Program-made: the position numbers and the translations under genes
The notes under the pieces: generated by a model
Seen by the model: only the letters and a program-made list of their open reading frames with translations
Databases searched by the model: none
Told to the model about the DNA's origin: nothing
NCBI GenBank assembly: GCA_043738565.1
Contig: JAYUGA010000323.1
Span: forward strand, 32,809-96,808
Source: Stagnihabitans sp043738565
GTDB lineage: Bacteria > Pseudomonadota > Alphaproteobacteria > Rhodobacterales > Rhodobacteraceae
Direction of reading: 5' to 3'
DNA length: 64,000 nt
Shown: one piece after another, positions 25,753 to 34,257 of the stretch
Position numbering within the stretch: the stretch's first letter is position 1
Layout of the letters: every line of letters starts with the position of its first letter

Positions 25753-27408
25753 ATGCCGCAGGACGTGACCCGCGAAGAGATGGACTATGATGTGGTGATC
25801 GTCGGCGCCGGTCCCTCGGGCCTGTCCGCCGCCATTCGCCTCAAGCAGCTTGACCCCAGCCTGTCGGTGGTGGTGCTGGAAAAGGGCTCAGAGGTCGGGG
25901 CGCATATCCTGTCCGGCGCGGTTCTGGACCCTGTGGGCCTTGATGCGCTGATCCCGGACTGGAAAGCGCGTGGTGCGCCGGTCACGGTGCCGGTCACCGA
26001 AGATAATTTCTACATCCTCGGTGCCGCCGGGAAAGTCCGCATCCCGAACTGGCCAATGCCCAAACTGATGAGCAACCACGGCAACTACATCGTCTCGATG
26101 GCCAATGTCTGCCGCTGGCTGGCCCAGCAGGCCGAGGCGCTTGGCGTCGAGATTTTCCCCGGCATGGCCTGTTCCGAACTGGTTTATGGCGACACTGGCG
26201 AAGTGCGCGGCGTGGTGGCGGGTGAAATGGGTTTGGCCAGCGATGGCACGCCCGGCCCCGCCTACGAACCCGGACTGGCGCTGATCGGCAAATACGTCTT
26301 CCTGTCCGAAGGCGTGCGCGGATCGCTGGCGAAACAGGTCATGGCGAAATACGACCTGAGCCACGGCAAATCGCCACAGAAGTTCGGGCTGGGCATGAAG
26401 GAAATCTGGGAGATTGACCCGGCCAAACACCACGCCGGCCGCGTCACCCACACGATGGGCTGGCCGTTGGGGTCGAACGCCGGCGGTGGCAGCTTTATCT
26501 ATCACCTTGAAGGCAATCAGGTTTATGTCGGTTTCGTCGTCCACCTGAACTACCAGAACCCGCACCTCTACCCTTACATGGAATTCCAGCACTTCAAACA
26601 TCACCCGATGGTCGCCGACCTGCTGAAGGGCGGCAAGCGGGTGGCTTACGGTGCCCGCGCCATCAGCGAGGGCGGCTGGCAGTCGATCCCCAAGATGGTC
26701 GCTCCGGGCGTGGCCCTCTTGGGTTGCACCGCTGGCCTCGTCAACCTCCCCCGCATCAAGGGCAACCACAACGCCATGCTGTCCGGCATTGCCGCCGCCG
26801 AAGCCGCCGTTGCCGCGATCAGGGCAGGTCGCCGCGGTGACGAGCTTTCCGATTACGAAACGGACGTTCGCAATGGCGCGATTGGCAAGGATCTGAAAAA
26901 GGTCCGCAACGTCAAACCCTTGTGGTCCAACTACGGCCTCATCGCCTCGCTGCTGGGCGGCGGCTTTGACATGTGGACCAACTCGCTGTTCGGCCTGTCG
27001 ATCTTTGGCACCATGCGCCACCGCAAGACCGACGCCGCCGCCACCGGCCTTGCCGCGAAATTCAAACCCATCGACTACCCCAAACCCGATGGCATCCTCA
27101 GCTTCGACCGCCTGACCAACCTCGCCTTTTCGGCCACCAACCACGACGCCAACCAGCCCGCCCACCTGAAACTGACCGACCCCACGATCCCGATCTCGGT
27201 CAACCTGCCGCAATATGCCGAACCCGCGCAACGCTACTGCCCGGCAGGCGTCTTCGAGGTCATCGCCGAACCCGGTAAAGAACCGCGCTTTCAGATCAAC
27301 TTCCAGAACTGCGTCCACTGCAAGACCTGCGACATCAAGGACCCGAGCCAGAACATCACCTGGACCACGCCAATGGGCGGCGGCGGCCCGAACTATCCCA
27401 ACATGTAA
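25753..27408 (+). CDS. Electron transfer flavoprotein-ubiquinone oxidoreductase
   Basis: A 551-residue ETF-QO. The N-terminal FAD motif is DVVIVGAGPSGLSAAIRLKQ (residues 15-34), the middle holds the quinone-binding region, and the C-terminal ferredoxin domain has the cluster cysteines CVHCKTCDIKDPSQNI. It passes electrons from ETF, and so from acyl-CoA dehydrogenases such as the one at 18121, to ubiquinone. It is membrane-associated. The gap to divergent greA is about 250 bp and should contain both promoters. Confidence 0.96.
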   Translation: MPQDVTREEMDYDVVIVGAGPSGLSAAIRLKQLDPSLSVVVLEKGSEVGAHILSGAVLDPVGLDALIPDWKARGAPVTVPVTEDNFYILGAAGKVRIPNWPMPKLMSNHGNYIVSMANVCRWLAQQAEALGVEIFPGMACSELVYGDTGEVRGVVAGEMGLASDGTPGPAYEPGLALIGKYVFLSEGVRGSLAKQVMAKYDLSHGKSPQKFGLGMKEIWEIDPAKHHAGRVTHTMGWPLGSNAGGGSFIYHLEGNQVYVGFVVHLNYQNPHLYPYMEFQHFKHHPMVADLLKGGKRVAYGARAISEGGWQSIPKMVAPGVALLGCTAGLVNLPRIKGNHNAMLSGIAAAEAAVAAIRAGRRGDELSDYETDVRNGAIGKDLKKVRNVKPLWSNYGLIASLLGGGFDMWTNSLFGLSIFGTMRHRKTDAAATGLAAKFKPIDYPKPDGILSFDRLTNLAFSATNHDANQPAHLKLTDPTIPISVNLPQYAEPAQRYCPAGVFEVIAEPGKEPRFQINFQNCVHCKTCDIKDPSQNITWTTPMGGGGPNYPNM

Positions 27409-27537
27409 ACCGCCCGCCCCGATCACCAAGAGTTGCGCCAGTATGTGCAAGCCGGGCGGCAAAGCCTGCCGCCCCGCATTGCCCTCGGGCTACCTTCCCT
27501 TTAGCCTTGTCGCCAAGCCCCAAAGGAGCCGCAGTTT

Positions 27538-29277
27538 ATGCCCAGCCGCCTTGCCCTGCCCCTAGCCTGCGTTCTGTCCCTTGGGGCGGCTTTGGCGAGT
27601 TTCGGCTCCGCCGATGCCGAGACGGCAAAACCCGCCGCCGAAATTGCCGACACCGCCGGGGCCTATCTGGCCGCGCGACAAGCTGCCGGCACGTATGACT
27701 TCACCGAAGCCGCCAAATGGTACGACCGCGCCTTGCCCGCCGATCCCGGCAACCCGACCCTGCTGGAAGGCGCCGTCACCGCCTATCTCGCCATTGGCAA
27801 TGTCACCCTGGCCGCCGAAAAGGCCCGCCTCTTGGCCGCGACCGGCTCGAAAAGCCAGATCGGCTTTCTGGCGATCTTGGCCGCCGACACCCGCGCCGGT
27901 GATTTCGCCACGATCATCCGCAGCGAAAAGGCCGGGAATTCCATCGGCGTGCTGGCTGATGGCCTTGTCACCGCCTGGGCAGAGGTCGGCACCGGCAAGG
28001 TTTCCGAAGCCCTGGCCGATTTCGACAAGATCATCGCCACCCCCGGGATGGCGGCGTTCGGCACCTATCACAAGGCGCTGGCCCTCGCCTCGACCGGCGA
28101 TTTCGAAGGGGCCGACAAACTGCTGTCCGGCCCCGGTGGCGATGCCATCGCCCAATTGCGGCGCGGCGTGATGGCGCGGATCGAAATTCTCAGCCAGCTC
28201 GAACGCAATGCCGATGCGGTGGCGCTGATCGACAAAGCCTATGGCACCCGGATGGACCAGGGCATGGCCGATCTGCGCAAACGGCTGGTGGCGGGCGAAC
28301 CCATCGCCTTTGACGCCGCCCGCAACGCAACCGACGGTCTGGCAGAAGTGTTCTTCACCATCGCCACCGCCGTCGGCGATCAGGCCGATGACACCTATAC
28401 CCTGCTCTACGCCCGCGCAGCCGCCGCGCTGCGCCCCGATCATGTCGAAGCCCAGTTGATGACCGCCCGCATTCTGCAAAAGCTGGGGCAGTTCGATCTG
28501 GCCACCACGGCCTTTGCCACGATCCCGCCGACCGATGGGGCCTATGTCTCCGCCATGATCGGTCAGGCCGAATCCGCGATCGCCTCCGACCGGCTGGGCG
28601 ATGCCGTCGCGCTTCTGCAAAGCCTCGCAACCGAAAGGCCCGCCGATCTTGACGTGCAGGTTGCGCTTGGCGATGCCCTGCACCGGCAGGACCGCTGCGA
28701 TCTGGCGATCCGGGCCTATGACGCGGCGATTGCGATCCTTGGCCCGCCCGCCGCCAACAACTGGCCGCTCTATTACAAGCGCGCCAATTGCCAGAGCGTC
28801 GTGAAAAACTGGCCTGCCGCCGAGGCGGACTACCGCCTCGCCCTGAAACTCGACCCGGCCGAGCCGCGTCTGTTGAACGAACTCGGCTACAGCTATGTCG
28901 ACCGCGGCGAAAACCTGGACGCGGCGCTGAAGATGATCCAGCAGGCCGTGGCGATCAGCCCCGACACCGGCTATATCGTCGACAGCCTGGCCTGGGCCTA
29001 TTTCCGCCTTGGCCGTTACGCCGATGCCGTGGTGCCGATGGAGAAAGCCTCGCTCTTGATGCCGGTTGACCCGGTCGTCACCGACCATCTCGGCGATGTC
29101 TACTGGTCGGTTGGCCGCAAGCGCGAGGCACAGTTCCAATGGCACCGCGCCCTGTCCTACAAGCCCGAGGACAAGGATGCCGTCCGCATTCAGCGCAAGC
29201 TGGAGGTCGGTCTGGATCAGGTGCTGCAAGAGGAAAAGGCGGCCCCGGCAAGCACCTCAGGCACCAATGGCGGTTGA
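27538..29277 (+). CDS. Tetratricopeptide repeat protein, exported
   Basis: A 579-residue protein with a signal peptide (MPSRLALPLACVLSLGAALA, cleaved near SADA) and TPR units throughout, for example AAKWYDRALPADPGNPTLLE, AEADYRLALKLDPAEPRLLN and RYADAVVPMEKASLLMPVDP. It is likely periplasmic or outer-membrane-facing and acts as a scaffold. It overlaps ispE by eleven bases. No enzymatic motif is visible. Confidence 0.88.
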   Translation: MPSRLALPLACVLSLGAALASFGSADAETAKPAAEIADTAGAYLAARQAAGTYDFTEAAKWYDRALPADPGNPTLLEGAVTAYLAIGNVTLAAEKARLLAATGSKSQIGFLAILAADTRAGDFATIIRSEKAGNSIGVLADGLVTAWAEVGTGKVSEALADFDKIIATPGMAAFGTYHKALALASTGDFEGADKLLSGPGGDAIAQLRRGVMARIEILSQLERNADAVALIDKAYGTRMDQGMADLRKRLVAGEPIAFDAARNATDGLAEVFFTIATAVGDQADDTYTLLYARAAAALRPDHVEAQLMTARILQKLGQFDLATTAFATIPPTDGAYVSAMIGQAESAIASDRLGDAVALLQSLATERPADLDVQVALGDALHRQDRCDLAIRAYDAAIAILGPPAANNWPLYYKRANCQSVVKNWPAAEADYRLALKLDPAEPRLLNELGYSYVDRGENLDAALKMIQQAVAISPDTGYIVDSLAWAYFRLGRYADAVVPMEKASLLMPVDPVVTDHLGDVYWSVGRKREAQFQWHRALSYKPEDKDAVRIQRKLEVGLDQVLQEEKAAPASTSGTNGG

Positions 29278-30097
29278 GGCTTTCGCCCGCGCCAAGATCA
29301 ACCTTGCCCTGCATGTGACCGGGCGGCGCGGCGACGGCTATCACCTCATCGACAGCATGGTAGCCTTTGCCGATCTGGGCGACCGGGTCACGGTAGAGCC
29401 TGCCAAAACCCTGACCCTGCACCTCACCGGACCCTACGCCGCAGACCTGTCCGCTGCCGACAACCTGTGCCTGAAAGCCGCCCGCGCCCTGCACCCGACC
29501 CGCAGCGCCCGCATCACGCTGGAAAAACACCTGCCGGTGGCTTCCGGCATCGGCGGCGGTTCCGCCGATGCGGCGGCGGTGCTGAAAGCCCTGGCGCAAC
29601 TCTGGGATCTGCCGCTGCCACCCTCCGCAACCATCCTTGCCCTGGGCGCTGATGTCCCGGTCTGCCTTGCAGGCCATGCCGCGCGGATGCAGGGCGTCGG
29701 CGACCAGATCACCCCAATACCCCTGCCCGAGGCGTGGCTCGTCCTCGCCAACCCCGGCATCGCAGTTGCGACCGCCGATGTCTTCCGCACCCTGCAACAC
29801 CGCGCGAACCCGCCTCTGCAACCCCTGCCAGCGTTGCCCGATGTCGCTATCCTCGCGATCTATCTGCAAGCCCAGCGCAACGATCTCGAGCCCCCGGCCC
29901 GCCACCTCGCCCCGATCCTCACCGAGGTCATCGCCAGCCTCAGAACCCAACCCGGCTGCCTCTTTGCCCGCATGTCCGGCTCCGGCGCCACCTGCTTCGG
30001 CCTCTTTGCCGATGAAGACAGCGCCTTCCGGGCCGCCAGCATGCTCGGACATGGCCACAAACACTGGTGGATCAAGGCTGCCCGCCTGTCCCCCTGA
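29267..30097 (+). CDS. ispE: 4-diphosphocytidyl-2-C-methyl-D-erythritol kinase
   Basis: A 276-residue GHMP kinase beginning MAVEAFARAKINLALHVTGR. The ATP-binding motif is PVASGIGGGSADAAAVLKAL (about residues 86-105) and the C-terminal GHMP signature is ARMSGSGATCFGLF. It catalyses the fourth step of the MEP isoprenoid pathway, upstream of the polyprenyl synthase that lies immediately downstream in the opposite direction. The ATG at 29267 lies inside the end of the TPR gene. Confidence 0.95.
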   Translation: MAVEAFARAKINLALHVTGRRGDGYHLIDSMVAFADLGDRVTVEPAKTLTLHLTGPYAADLSAADNLCLKAARALHPTRSARITLEKHLPVASGIGGGSADAAAVLKALAQLWDLPLPPSATILALGADVPVCLAGHAARMQGVGDQITPIPLPEAWLVLANPGIAVATADVFRTLQHRANPPLQPLPALPDVAILAIYLQAQRNDLEPPARHLAPILTEVIASLRTQPGCLFARMSGSGATCFGLFADEDSAFRAASMLGHGHKHWWIKAARLSP

Positions 30098-30102
30098 TCC
30101 CA

Positions 30103-30130
30103 TACACATTGGCGCAAATATCCCCGCCGG
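30103..30130 (+). repeat. Dispersed intergenic repeat, copy 5
   Basis: TACACATTGGCGCAAATATC then CCCGCCGG, immediately after ispE and before the convergent polyprenyl synthase. An 80-bp G/C-rich stretch follows with several short inverted GCGGCT/AGCCGC repeats that may contribute to transcription termination between the convergent genes. Confidence 0.68.
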
Positions 30131-30219
30131 AGGCACCGGAGACAAGCGGCTGCTTCAGCCGCGCAGCCGACTGAAAAACCGCGCGACGCAGCCGCTCCGC
30201 TGGAGCAGCCGCCTCAGCC

Positions 30220-31221
30220 TCAGTTGATCCGCGAAACCACGTAATCCGCCAGATCCGCCAGCACGCTGCGCAGCCCGTGCTGCGGCACCGCCGCCAAAGC
30301 CGCCCGCGCCCGCGCAGCCCAGCCCAGCGCCTCTTCCCGCGCCGCCCGCATCGCCCCGTGCCGCTCCATCAGCGCCAGAGCCTGCGCCAGATCAGCGTCC
30401 GATTGCTGACCCTTCTCGATCACCCGCACCCAGAACGCCCGCTCCTCGGGCGACGCCGCCGCCACCGCCTTGATCACCGGCAGCGTCACCTTGCGCTCAC
30501 GGAAATCATCGCCGGTGTTCTTGCCAATCGCCACCGACGACCCGCCGTAGTCCAGCAAATCATCGGCAATCTGAAACGCGATCCCCAAGGCATCGCCATA
30601 GTCATAAAGCGCCCGCGTCACCGCATCGGGCGCCCCCGCAATCACGCCGCCCACTTCGCAAGCCGCCGAGAACAGCGCCGCCGTCTTGCCCCGCACCACC
30701 TGCAAATACACCGCTTCAGTCGTCGCCAGATCCTGCGCCGCGGTCAGCTGCAACACCTCGCCCTCGGCAATCGTGGCGCTGGCATTCGCCAGAATGTCCA
30801 GCACCCGCAGCGACCCGGTCTCGACCATCAACTGAAAACTACGCGAAAACAGATAATCCCCGACCAGCACGCTCGACTTGTTGTCCCACAACAGGTTCGC
30901 TGTCGGCCGCCCCCGCCGCCGGGTGCTTTCATCGACCACATCGTCATGCAGCAGCGTCGCGGTGTGGATGAACTCTACCACCGCCGCCAGATGCACATGA
31001 AAAGGCCCGCCATAGCCGCAAATCCGCGCCGCAGCCAAAGTCAGCATCGGCCGCAGCCGCTTGCCGCCCGCCTCGACCAGATGCGCCGTCACCTGCGGAA
31101 TCCGTGGCGCGTGTTCGCTCGCCATCCGGTCGCGGATCAGGACATTCACCGCCGCCAAGTCAGCCGCCAAAGCCTCCGCCAGGACATCTTGCGGCTTCGC
31201 ACTTGGCTTGATCACGTTCAC
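30220..31221 (-). CDS. Long-chain polyprenyl (probably decaprenyl) diphosphate synthase
   Basis: A 333-residue trans-isoprenyl synthase. The first aspartate-rich motif is LLHDDVVDESTRRRG and the second is IADDLLDYGG, with GKRLRPML before the first. The length-determining residues upstream of the first motif are compatible with long products. In Rhodobacteraceae this enzyme makes the C50 side chain of ubiquinone-10. I chose a GTG start at 31221 (VNVIKPSAKPQDVL), because the more upstream in-frame sequence is antisense to the DUF2007 gene. Confidence 0.9.
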   Translation of the reverse strand: MNVIKPSAKPQDVLAEALAADLAAVNVLIRDRMASEHAPRIPQVTAHLVEAGGKRLRPMLTLAAARICGYGGPFHVHLAAVVEFIHTATLLHDDVVDESTRRRGRPTANLLWDNKSSVLVGDYLFSRSFQLMVETGSLRVLDILANASATIAEGEVLQLTAAQDLATTEAVYLQVVRGKTAALFSAACEVGGVIAGAPDAVTRALYDYGDALGIAFQIADDLLDYGGSSVAIGKNTGDDFRERKVTLPVIKAVAAASPEERAFWVRVIEKGQQSDADLAQALALMERHGAMRAAREEALGWAARARAALAAVPQHGLRSVLADLADYVVSRIN

Positions 31222-31267
31222 GGCTACCCCTTGCCCTTCCCCCGCAAGCCCCCGTAGGCTTGGCCGC

Positions 31268-31498
31268 ATGAGGCTGCTCCTGCGCACCACCGACCCGACC
31301 CTGATCGCCTTCGCCCAGGCCCTGCTTGCGGGCGAGGGTATAACGGCGTTTGAGATGGACGTCCACACCAGCATCCTCGAAGGCTCGTCCTTCCTCCTGC
31401 CGCGCCGCCTGATGGTCGCCGACCGCGACCATTTCCTCGCCCGCGCCGCCCTGATCGACAATGACTTTCCCCCCGACACCTGCCCGATCTCCGCCTAG
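31268..31498 (+). CDS. DUF2007 family small protein
   Basis: A 76-residue protein, MRLLLRTTDPTLIAFAQALL then GITAFEMDVHTSILEGSSFL and PRRLMVADRDHFLARAAL. This is the DUF2007 signal-transducing-like fold (P-II-like ferredoxin fold), of unknown function. It is directly abutted by the methyltransferase gene, whose ATG follows its stop without a gap, so the two are translationally coupled. Confidence 0.82.
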   Translation: MRLLLRTTDPTLIAFAQALLAGEGITAFEMDVHTSILEGSSFLLPRRLMVADRDHFLARAALIDNDFPPDTCPISA

Positions 31499-32251
31499 AT
31501 GTTCGCCGACCCCGACCTGTCGCGCGACGCCTTCCTCAGTGGTCGCCTGAACCTCTGGCAGCCCGTAAAAGGCTACCGCGCCGCCACCGACCCCGTCCTA
31601 TTGGCCGCCGCCTGCCCGGCAATACCCGGGCAAACCGTCCTCGACCTTGGCTGTGGCGCCGGCACCGCCGCCCTGTGCCTCGCCGCCCGCGTCCCCGGCC
31701 TCACACTCACCGGCCTTGAACTGCAACCCGCCTATGCCGCCCTCGCCCGTCGCAACGCCGCCGAAAACGCCATCGCACTGGCTGTCATCGAGGCCGACTT
31801 CACCACCAGCCCGCTGAAAACCGCCTTCGACCACATCATCGCCAACCCACCCTATTACCCGCGCACCGGCTCCCCCTCGCCCACCGCCGCCCGCGACACC
31901 GCTCTGCGAACGCAAACCCCCATCACGGACTGGATCGCCTTCGCCGCCCGCCGCCTCGAACCCGGCGGCTGGCTCACCCTGATCTGCGGCGCAGACAGCC
32001 TGCCCGAAGTCCTCGCCGCCCTGCCTCCCAAACTCGGTTCCGCCACCGTCCTGCCGCTCTCGCCGCGCGAAACCAGCCCCGCCCTGCGCATCCTCCTGCG
32101 TGCCCGCAAGGGCGGCCGTGCCGCCTTCCGCCTCCTGTCGCCGCTGATCCTGCACCAGGGCACCGCCCATGACACCGATCGCGACAGCTACACGGCCAAG
32201 GCGCGGGCAATCCTGCGCGATGCCGCCGATCTTTCCGCCGCCTTCGGCTGA
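31499..32251 (+). CDS. TrmN6-like tRNA (adenine) N6-methyltransferase
   Basis: A 250-residue Rossmann-fold methyltransferase. The N-terminus LNLWQPVKGYRAATDPVLLA is typical of tRNA1(Val) A37 N6-methyltransferases, the SAM motif is VLDLGCGAGTAAL, and the amino-methylation motif is ANPPYYPR. The RNA target is inferred from this family. It starts directly after the DUF2007 stop. Confidence 0.86.
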   Translation: MFADPDLSRDAFLSGRLNLWQPVKGYRAATDPVLLAAACPAIPGQTVLDLGCGAGTAALCLAARVPGLTLTGLELQPAYAALARRNAAENAIALAVIEADFTTSPLKTAFDHIIANPPYYPRTGSPSPTAARDTALRTQTPITDWIAFAARRLEPGGWLTLICGADSLPEVLAALPPKLGSATVLPLSPRETSPALRILLRARKGGRAAFRLLSPLILHQGTAHDTDRDSYTAKARAILRDAADLSAAFG

Positions 32252-32350
32252 ATTTGACCCATTCTCCGCCGCGCGCCGCTGAAGATTTGGTGACAGGGCC
32301 TGCAAAACGTGTTGCAATACCGCCATTCGAAACGGAGAAGGAGGCACCAT

Positions 32351-32518
32351 ATGACCGTCGCTTCGCATATCGCGGAACTGAAGCGGAAACACGAACACCT
32401 CTCGAATGCGGTCGAACAGGCGCAACGGGCGCCCGGCATCGACGATCTGCACGTCGCGGACCTCAAAAAGCAAAAGCTCAAACTCAAGGAAGAGATTTCG
32501 CGCCTGCAAAGCGCCTGA
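32351..32518 (+). CDS. YdcH family (DUF465) protein
   Basis: A 55-residue helical protein: MTVASHIAELKRKHEHLSNA then KKQKLKLKEEISRLQ. This is a common DUF465/YdcH domain with two coiled helices; function unknown. The ATG has an AGAAGGAGGC ribosome-binding site a few bases upstream. Its 3' end overlaps the convergent EamA gene by 35 bases, so the two coding regions share sequence. Confidence 0.85.
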   Translation: MTVASHIAELKRKHEHLSNAVEQAQRAPGIDDLHVADLKKQKLKLKEEISRLQSA

Positions 32519-33380
32519 ATTGTCGCAAGCTGGCGCGGGCGGCCAGCGCCGCCCCGCTGGTGATCAAGACCGCTGCCAGCAGCAGCATCGGCGTGGCCTC
32601 GGCACGCCCCGCCAGAAGCAGAGCCAGCGTTGACAGCAAGGGGGCGGCATAGGACGCCACCCCCAGCATCTGAATGTCGCCCCGCTTCATGCCGATATCC
32701 CAGGTGAAAAACGCGATGCCCACCGGTCCCACGCCCAAGCCGGCGACCGAGGCCCAGCCCCAGGCACCCACCGGCCACAGCGTCGGCTCCAGCGCCAGAT
32801 GCGCCAGCAGCGATGCCAGCGCCGCCGCCAGACAATAGACCGTCACCGCCTCGGTCGGCACCCGGCCCAACCTGCGCGACAGCACCGAATAGGCGGCCCA
32901 GGTCAACGCAAACACCAGCGCCACCGCAAACCCCGGCAAAGCCGCCGGATTTGTCGCCAAACCGCCGCGCAACACAATCACCGCCGCCCCGGCAAAGGCT
33001 ACCAGCGCCCCGATGACATGCAGCCGCTGCAACCGCTCTCCCGGCAACAGGCCCGACAGCAGCACAATCAGAATCGGCCACAGATAGGCGATCAACCCGG
33101 TCTCGGCCAAAGGGGCCAGCCGGAACGCGGTGAAATACAGAAAATGCGCCCCGAACAAGCCCGCGGCACCAAAGCCGTAAACCCGCCACCTCACACCGCG
33201 CAACACGTCAAACCCGGCACCGCGCCAGGTCCAGATCAACCCGATCGCGCCGCCAATGCCAAAACACATCGCGTTCAACTGCAACGGCGGCACCGGTGCG
33301 GTGCCAATGGTCAGCAGCGCCAGCAATGCCCACATCAGCACCGCCGAAAACCCGATCAGCGTGGCGCGGCTGCGGGTCAT
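32484..33380 (-). CDS. EamA/DMT family permease
   Basis: A 298-residue protein with about ten hydrophobic segments in two EamA repeats, starting MTRSRATLIGFSAVLMWALL and with LFGAHFLYFTAFRLAPLAET and VASYAAPLLSTLALLLAGRA, as in YddG-like exporters. Substrate unknown; relatives export amino acids or aromatic compounds. The start at 33380 gives a normal length; the frame opens further upstream. The 3' end overlaps ydcH. Confidence 0.87.
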   Translation of the reverse strand: MTRSRATLIGFSAVLMWALLALLTIGTAPVPPLQLNAMCFGIGGAIGLIWTWRGAGFDVLRGVRWRVYGFGAAGLFGAHFLYFTAFRLAPLAETGLIAYLWPILIVLLSGLLPGERLQRLHVIGALVAFAGAAVIVLRGGLATNPAALPGFAVALVFALTWAAYSVLSRRLGRVPTEAVTVYCLAAALASLLAHLALEPTLWPVGAWGWASVAGLGVGPVGIAFFTWDIGMKRGDIQMLGVASYAAPLLSTLALLLAGRAEATPMLLLAAVLITSGAALAARASLRQFRRFAGAKSLP

Positions 33381-33391
33381 GTGCCAACCCC

Positions 33392-33431
33392 AAATTTCTT
33401 CGAAGAAATTTGCAAAAATCTTCGAAGATTT
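33392..33431. repeat. Two adjacent perfect palindromes downstream of phbB
   Basis: 33392-33411 reads AAATTTCTTCGAAGAAATTT, a perfect 20-bp palindrome, and 33416-33431 reads AAATCTTCGAAGATTT, a perfect 16-bp palindrome with the same TCTTCGAAGA centre. They lie between the EamA start and the phbB stop and are A/T-rich compared with everything around them. Either a terminator for phbB or a protein-binding site; a related element may recur in the family. Confidence 0.65.
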
Positions 33432-33441
33432 CTGGCCGTCC

Positions 33442-34164
33442 TCACACGAAGAACTGCCCGCCATTCGCCGAAATCGTCGAGCCGGTGATGAATCCGGCAT
33501 CGTCCGCGGCCAGAAACACCACGCAGCGCGCGATTTCCGAGGCCTCGCCAAGACGACCCACCGGGATCTGCGCGATGATCTGTTCGCGGACCTTCTCGGG
33601 CACCGCCATCACCATATCGGTGGCGATATAGCCGGGCGCGATGGCATTCACCGTGATCCCGGCGCGCGCGCCCTCTTGCGCCAAGGCCTTGGTGAAGCCC
33701 AGATCACCCGCCTTCGACGCGGCATAGTTCGCCTGCGCGAACTGACCCTTCTGGCCGTTGATCGAGGAAATCGTGATGACCCGCCCGTACTTGCGTTCGC
33801 GCATCCCGTTCCACAGGCAATGCGTCATGTTGAAAGTGCCGGTCAGATTGGTATCGATCACCTCGTGCCATTGTCCGGGGGTCATCTTGTGGAACGGCGC
33901 ATCCCGGGTGATGCCGGCATTGTTGACCAGCACCGAGACCGGCCCCAGATCGGCCTCGACCTGTTTGATCCCCGCCGTGCAGGCGTCATAATCGGCAACC
34001 GACCATTTGTAGGCCGGAATGCCGGTCTCTGCGGTAAACGCCTGTGCCGCCGCGTCATTCCCGGCGTAATTCGCGGCGACGGTATAGCCCGCCGCCTTCA
34101 GCGCCACCGAAATCGCCGCCCCAATCCCACGCGAGCCGCCTGTCACCAGAGCAACTTTTGACAT
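33442..34164 (-). CDS. phbB: Acetoacetyl-CoA reductase
   Basis: A 240-residue short-chain dehydrogenase with the NADPH motif TGGSRGIGAAI near the N-terminus and the catalytic SSINGQKGQFAQANYAASKA (Ser, Tyr, Lys). The sequence matches PhaB/PhbB, which reduces acetoacetyl-CoA to 3-hydroxybutyryl-CoA for polyhydroxybutyrate. It is downstream of phbA on the same strand, with about 93 bp between. Confidence 0.95.
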   Translation of the reverse strand: MSKVALVTGGSRGIGAAISVALKAAGYTVAANYAGNDAAAQAFTAETGIPAYKWSVADYDACTAGIKQVEADLGPVSVLVNNAGITRDAPFHKMTPGQWHEVIDTNLTGTFNMTHCLWNGMRERKYGRVITISSINGQKGQFAQANYAASKAGDLGFTKALAQEGARAGITVNAIAPGYIATDMVMAVPEKVREQIIAQIPVGRLGEASEIARCVVFLAADDAGFITGSTISANGGQFFV

Positions 34165-34257
34165 GATCCACTCCTCCTGAGAGTTCTTGAAATAATGCTA
34201 GCCAATGAAAAGGCGGCACGCAATTAACTTGCGCACCGCCAAGCTGAATGGGCCCGA

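Noticed and set aside
25888..29229. Long minus-strand frames opposite the ETF-QO and TPR genes
   Set aside because: Both plus-strand genes have clear family motifs; the antisense frames are Gly/Val/Gln-rich shadow products.
30277..31257. Plus-strand frame opposite the polyprenyl synthase
   Set aside because: Pro/Arg/His-rich, no domain, antisense to a protein with both aspartate-rich motifs.
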